A stretch of 64,000 nt of DNA from assembly GCA_900078405.1 (NCBI GenBank), contig FLTS01000001.1, forward strand, positions 372,001-436,000, read 5' to 3'. Below are positions 61,985-64,000 of this stretch, piece by piece; the first letter of the stretch is position 1, and each line of letters starts with the position of its first letter. A program made the position numbers and the translations under genes. The DNA is from an uncultured Stenotrophomonas sp. Lineage in GTDB: Bacteria > Pseudomonadota > Gammaproteobacteria > Xanthomonadales > Xanthomonadaceae. The notes under the pieces are model-generated. The model was not told the DNA's origin. It ran no database searches and saw only the letters and a list, made by a program, of their open reading frames with translations.

Positions 61985-63544
61985 TCAGCCGCGCAGACAG
62001 GCGGCCCGGCGGAATGCATCGGCAAGGCAGGTTTCCCGGTCCCGTGCCTCATCCGGGTGACGCCATGCGACCACGCCGTCCGGGCGGACCAGCGAGACGC
62101 CGCGCGCGGTCACGCCGAAAGCATCGGCAAACTCTTCCGGGTGATCGAAGCGGATATCCATGCCGACTTGCACGGTATCCAGCGGCAACCCCAAATGCCC
62201 GGCCACGTTCCTGCCGGCGGCGATCCACTCCGGGGCTTGGCTGAGGAGGGTGAAACGGCATGCGAACAGGTCGATCGTCGAGATGCGGACGTCGTGCCGG
62301 GTGACCCATACATGCGGTGCACGGGTACCGGGCTGGCCGGCCCAGCTTTCCGGGGAAGCGGCTGCAGGCAGTTCCGCACCGGCACCGAGGACGATGTGCG
62401 AGCGCTGCAACTGACCCAGTTCCATCGCGGCCTCGCCGTGGAGTGTGGTTTCCAGCGGAGATTCCAGCCAGCGCGCATGGTCGGGCCGGGCGAAGGTCTG
62501 CTGGTGGCGAAGCCAGCCGATCGGCTGACGCTCGCTGCCATAACTGTCCAGCAGGGACGGGCTGGAAATGCCCCGCAGCACCAGTTGCAGTTTCCAGGCC
62601 AGATTGCCAGCATCGTCGATGCCGGTGTTTGCACCGAACCCGCCGCGCGTGGGTGGCAACTGGTGCGCAGCGTCGCCGAGCAGGAACACGCGTCCACTGC
62701 TGTAGGCCGCGGCGATGCGGCCGGCCATCTCCCAGCGGCCGGTGGTGATGCGCTCGAACGGGATGTCGCGGCCCAGTGCGGCACGGATCGCGTCGTCGAG
62801 TTCGGCACCGCCGCGCGGCCGGTCGTCGTCGAACATCAGTACCCAGCGTCCGTCACCGTAGGTGGTCAGGAAGCCCTGTACGCGCGGGTTGTCGATCTGG
62901 AACTGCCGGACCCCGCGATCCAGCCATGCGTCGGCGCCGGGGCAATGAAACAGGACGCTGCGCAGGGTGTGCAGGTGGCCAACCCCGATACGGGCAATGC
63001 CGGCCTGTTCGCGGATCGGACTGGCGGCCCCGTCGCAGGCCAGCAGATACGTGACATGGAGTTCATTGCGGGTGCCGCCGGCACGGTCGCTGATGGTGGC
63101 AATGATGCCGTCTTCCACCTCGCGCCAGCCAAGCAGGCGCTGCCCGTACCTCAGGTCCGCGCCGCGCTCGGCCGTGGCCTCGCGCAGGATCGGCTCGAGC
63201 CTGTCCTGGGCGATGGCGGCGCCACGGCACGGCGAGTATGCTGATGCCGGTGGCCCCGGTTTGCCCGGCGTCCACGGCAGTGGTTCGCTCCAGTGGCCGG
63301 CAAGGCTTTGCGCCTTGACCCGGCGCAGCTGGCTCCCGGCCGGCACCTGCGGTATGCGCTCGCCGATGCCGGCCGCGCGATACAGCTCCAGGGTGCGTTC
63401 GGTGAAACCCATTGCGCGCGGGTGTGGCGAACTGCCCGGATGCTTCTCGACGAGCACATGGGCGATGCCGTACATGGACAGGAACAGCGAGGTGGACAGG
63501 CCGACAAGGCTTCCACCAACGACAAGTACGGGGGTGTGGTGCAT
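61985..63544 (-). CDS. FAD-dependent aromatic monooxygenase (PHBH/PgaE type)
   Basis: 519 residues. The FAD-binding Rossmann start is TPVLVVGGSLVGLSTSLFLS, followed by the GFTERTLELYRAAGIGERI region, LLACDGAASPIREQAGI (DG motif) and GRVFLLGDAAHQLPPTRGGF (GD motif). The C-terminal thioredoxin-like domain is present (about 380-519). Relatives hydroxylate phenols or polyketides with NADPH. The ATG at 63544 starts MHHTPVLVVGG. No biosynthetic cluster is next to it, so degradation or resistance by oxidation is as likely as synthesis. Confidence 0.88.
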   Translation of the reverse strand: MHHTPVLVVGGSLVGLSTSLFLSMYGIAHVLVEKHPGSSPHPRAMGFTERTLELYRAAGIGERIPQVPAGSQLRRVKAQSLAGHWSEPLPWTPGKPGPPASAYSPCRGAAIAQDRLEPILREATAERGADLRYGQRLLGWREVEDGIIATISDRAGGTRNELHVTYLLACDGAASPIREQAGIARIGVGHLHTLRSVLFHCPGADAWLDRGVRQFQIDNPRVQGFLTTYGDGRWVLMFDDDRPRGGAELDDAIRAALGRDIPFERITTGRWEMAGRIAAAYSSGRVFLLGDAAHQLPPTRGGFGANTGIDDAGNLAWKLQLVLRGISSPSLLDSYGSERQPIGWLRHQQTFARPDHARWLESPLETTLHGEAAMELGQLQRSHIVLGAGAELPAAASPESWAGQPGTRAPHVWVTRHDVRISTIDLFACRFTLLSQAPEWIAAGRNVAGHLGLPLDTVQVGMDIRFDHPEEFADAFGVTARGVSLVRPDGVVAWRHPDEARDRETCLADAFRRAACLRG

Positions 63545-63847
63545 GGACAGGAACTCCAGGTCGAATGCCGCAGGCGACGGCAAAGGCCGTGGCCGGGCTT
63601 CCTGGAAAGCAGCATTCGGGCTTGCCAACGAGGGCTGCGCGCACGCGGCGACAGGAAGCGGCACACGTCCGCCTTCCGTCGTGGTCCGCGTCCCCATCGG
63701 GACTGGAACAGGGCTGCCTGGCAGTCGCCAGGGCAGCTGGCCGGGGCTCACCACACCGGCCCGCCTTTTTCGACCGGGCTTTTGTAGCGCAAACGAAAAT
63801 CGCTGGCAAGGCGCGGTGCTGGCGGTCCGGCTGCTTTCCTGCGGGGA
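63545..63847. other. Intergenic region before the monooxygenase
   Basis: About 300 bp between the FAD monooxygenase start and the next terminator, both on the minus strand. Open frames cross it on both strands, but their composition is not family-like. It probably holds the monooxygenase promoter; I found no convincing -35/-10 pair. Confidence 0.5.
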
Positions 63848-63875
63848 GAACGGCCGTATGTCGGTACGGCCGTTC
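63848..63875 (-). terminator. Terminator of the partial hydrolase gene
   Basis: Perfect 11-bp stem GAACGGCCGTA/TACGGCCGTTC with a six-base loop, 25 bp past the stop at 63901. On the minus strand it is followed by TCCCC and not a long T-run. Confidence 0.65.
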
Positions 63876-63900
63876 CGGTTCGGGTATCGCACCACCCGCT

Positions 63901-64000
63901 TACTTGCGCAGGAATGCCAGCAGGTCCCGGTTGACGCGATCCTTGTGGGTATCGGTCAGGCCATGCGGTGCACCGGGGTAGACCAGCAGTTCGGCACCTT
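63901..64000 (-). CDS. Alpha/beta-hydrolase (haloperoxidase-like), C-terminal end only
   Basis: The last 32 codons plus stop of a gene cut by the right edge. It reads [20 protein letters not shown] then [12 protein letters not shown], which is the catalytic-His end (APHG) of non-heme chloroperoxidase/aryl-esterase-like hydrolases. The nucleophile elbow lies outside the window. Confidence 0.85.

Noticed and set aside
61985..63544. FAD monooxygenase as part of an antibiotic biosynthetic cluster
   Set aside because: No polyketide synthase, carrier protein or other tailoring gene is nearby; only hydrolases and an unknown secreted protein surround it.
63545..63900. N-terminal extension of the monooxygenase by 117 codons
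   Set aside because: The open frame continues upstream of 63544, but that part is Pro/Arg/Ser-rich; the FAD-binding fold starts directly at MHHTPVLVVGG, where family members begin.

Overview
This window looks like chromosome from a high-GC gammaproteobacterium of the Xanthomonadaceae, closest in character to Stenotrophomonas, Pseudoxanthomonas or Xanthomonas. The evidence is the pilZ-type T4P protein behind holB, the proC/pilT/pilU neighbourhood, a permease-less regulatory PTS with HPr kinase, an L2-like class A beta-lactamase facing an AmpR-like LysR gene, a TonB-dependent receptor, and GTAG-headed palindromic (REP/SMAG-like) repeats. No prophage, IS element, CRISPR array or rRNA operon was seen. 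About 55 protein genes are intact, two are broken, two are cut by the window edges, and there is one tRNA gene.

Layout. 1-6300: the start of gcvP (minus) behind a tandem glycine riboswitch; an MFS drug exporter; a small basic protein; the overlapping run mltG-holB-pilZ; tRNA-Val(CAC). 6350-10020 (minus): a FUSC membrane protein, a decayed DUF190 gene, the fluoride channel crcB, proC. 10183-15213: the pilus retraction ATPases pilT and pilU; tag (minus); yqgE-ruvX-pyrB. 15262-28225 (minus): a secreted esterase, a zinc-ribbon protein, mgtE, then the block ptsI-ptsH-EIIA-rapZ-hprK-ptsN-hpf-rpoN-lptB-lptA-lptC-kdsC-kdsD, read in the opposite order. It joins Kdo/LPS export, sigma-54 and a phosphorelay that has no sugar permease. 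28278-34087: ibaG, a frameshifted murA, an EF-hand-like membrane protein, bamD (minus), rluD-pgeF-DUF4166-DCC. 34106-38074 (minus): a trehalose cluster otsB-GH15-otsA. 38291-45598: a poly-HAMP chemoreceptor with a FliA-like promoter, clpB with a sigma-32-like promoter, and a membrane GGDEF/EAL protein. 45642-52573: an oxidoreductase with a divergent LysR gene, an AraC/GyrI-like regulator, the antiporter ybaL, a TonB-dependent receptor. 52882-59996: an ABC-F protein, ampR-like/bla, a secreted unknown, aspS, a GNAT enzyme. 60073-64000 (minus): a hydrolase, a secreted ClpP-fold unknown, an FAD monooxygenase, and the C-terminus of a haloperoxidase-like hydrolase.

The main oddities are these. murA, normally essential, is broken by a 34-bp near-duplicate whose four differences are all third-position changes. 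GTAG-type palindromes supply the TAG stop codon of five separate genes. Two long hairpins share ends and loop but have compensating changes in the stem. A palindromic repeat lies across the stop/start overlap of two genes and codes for the ends of both proteins. A DUF190 relic sits behind crcB.
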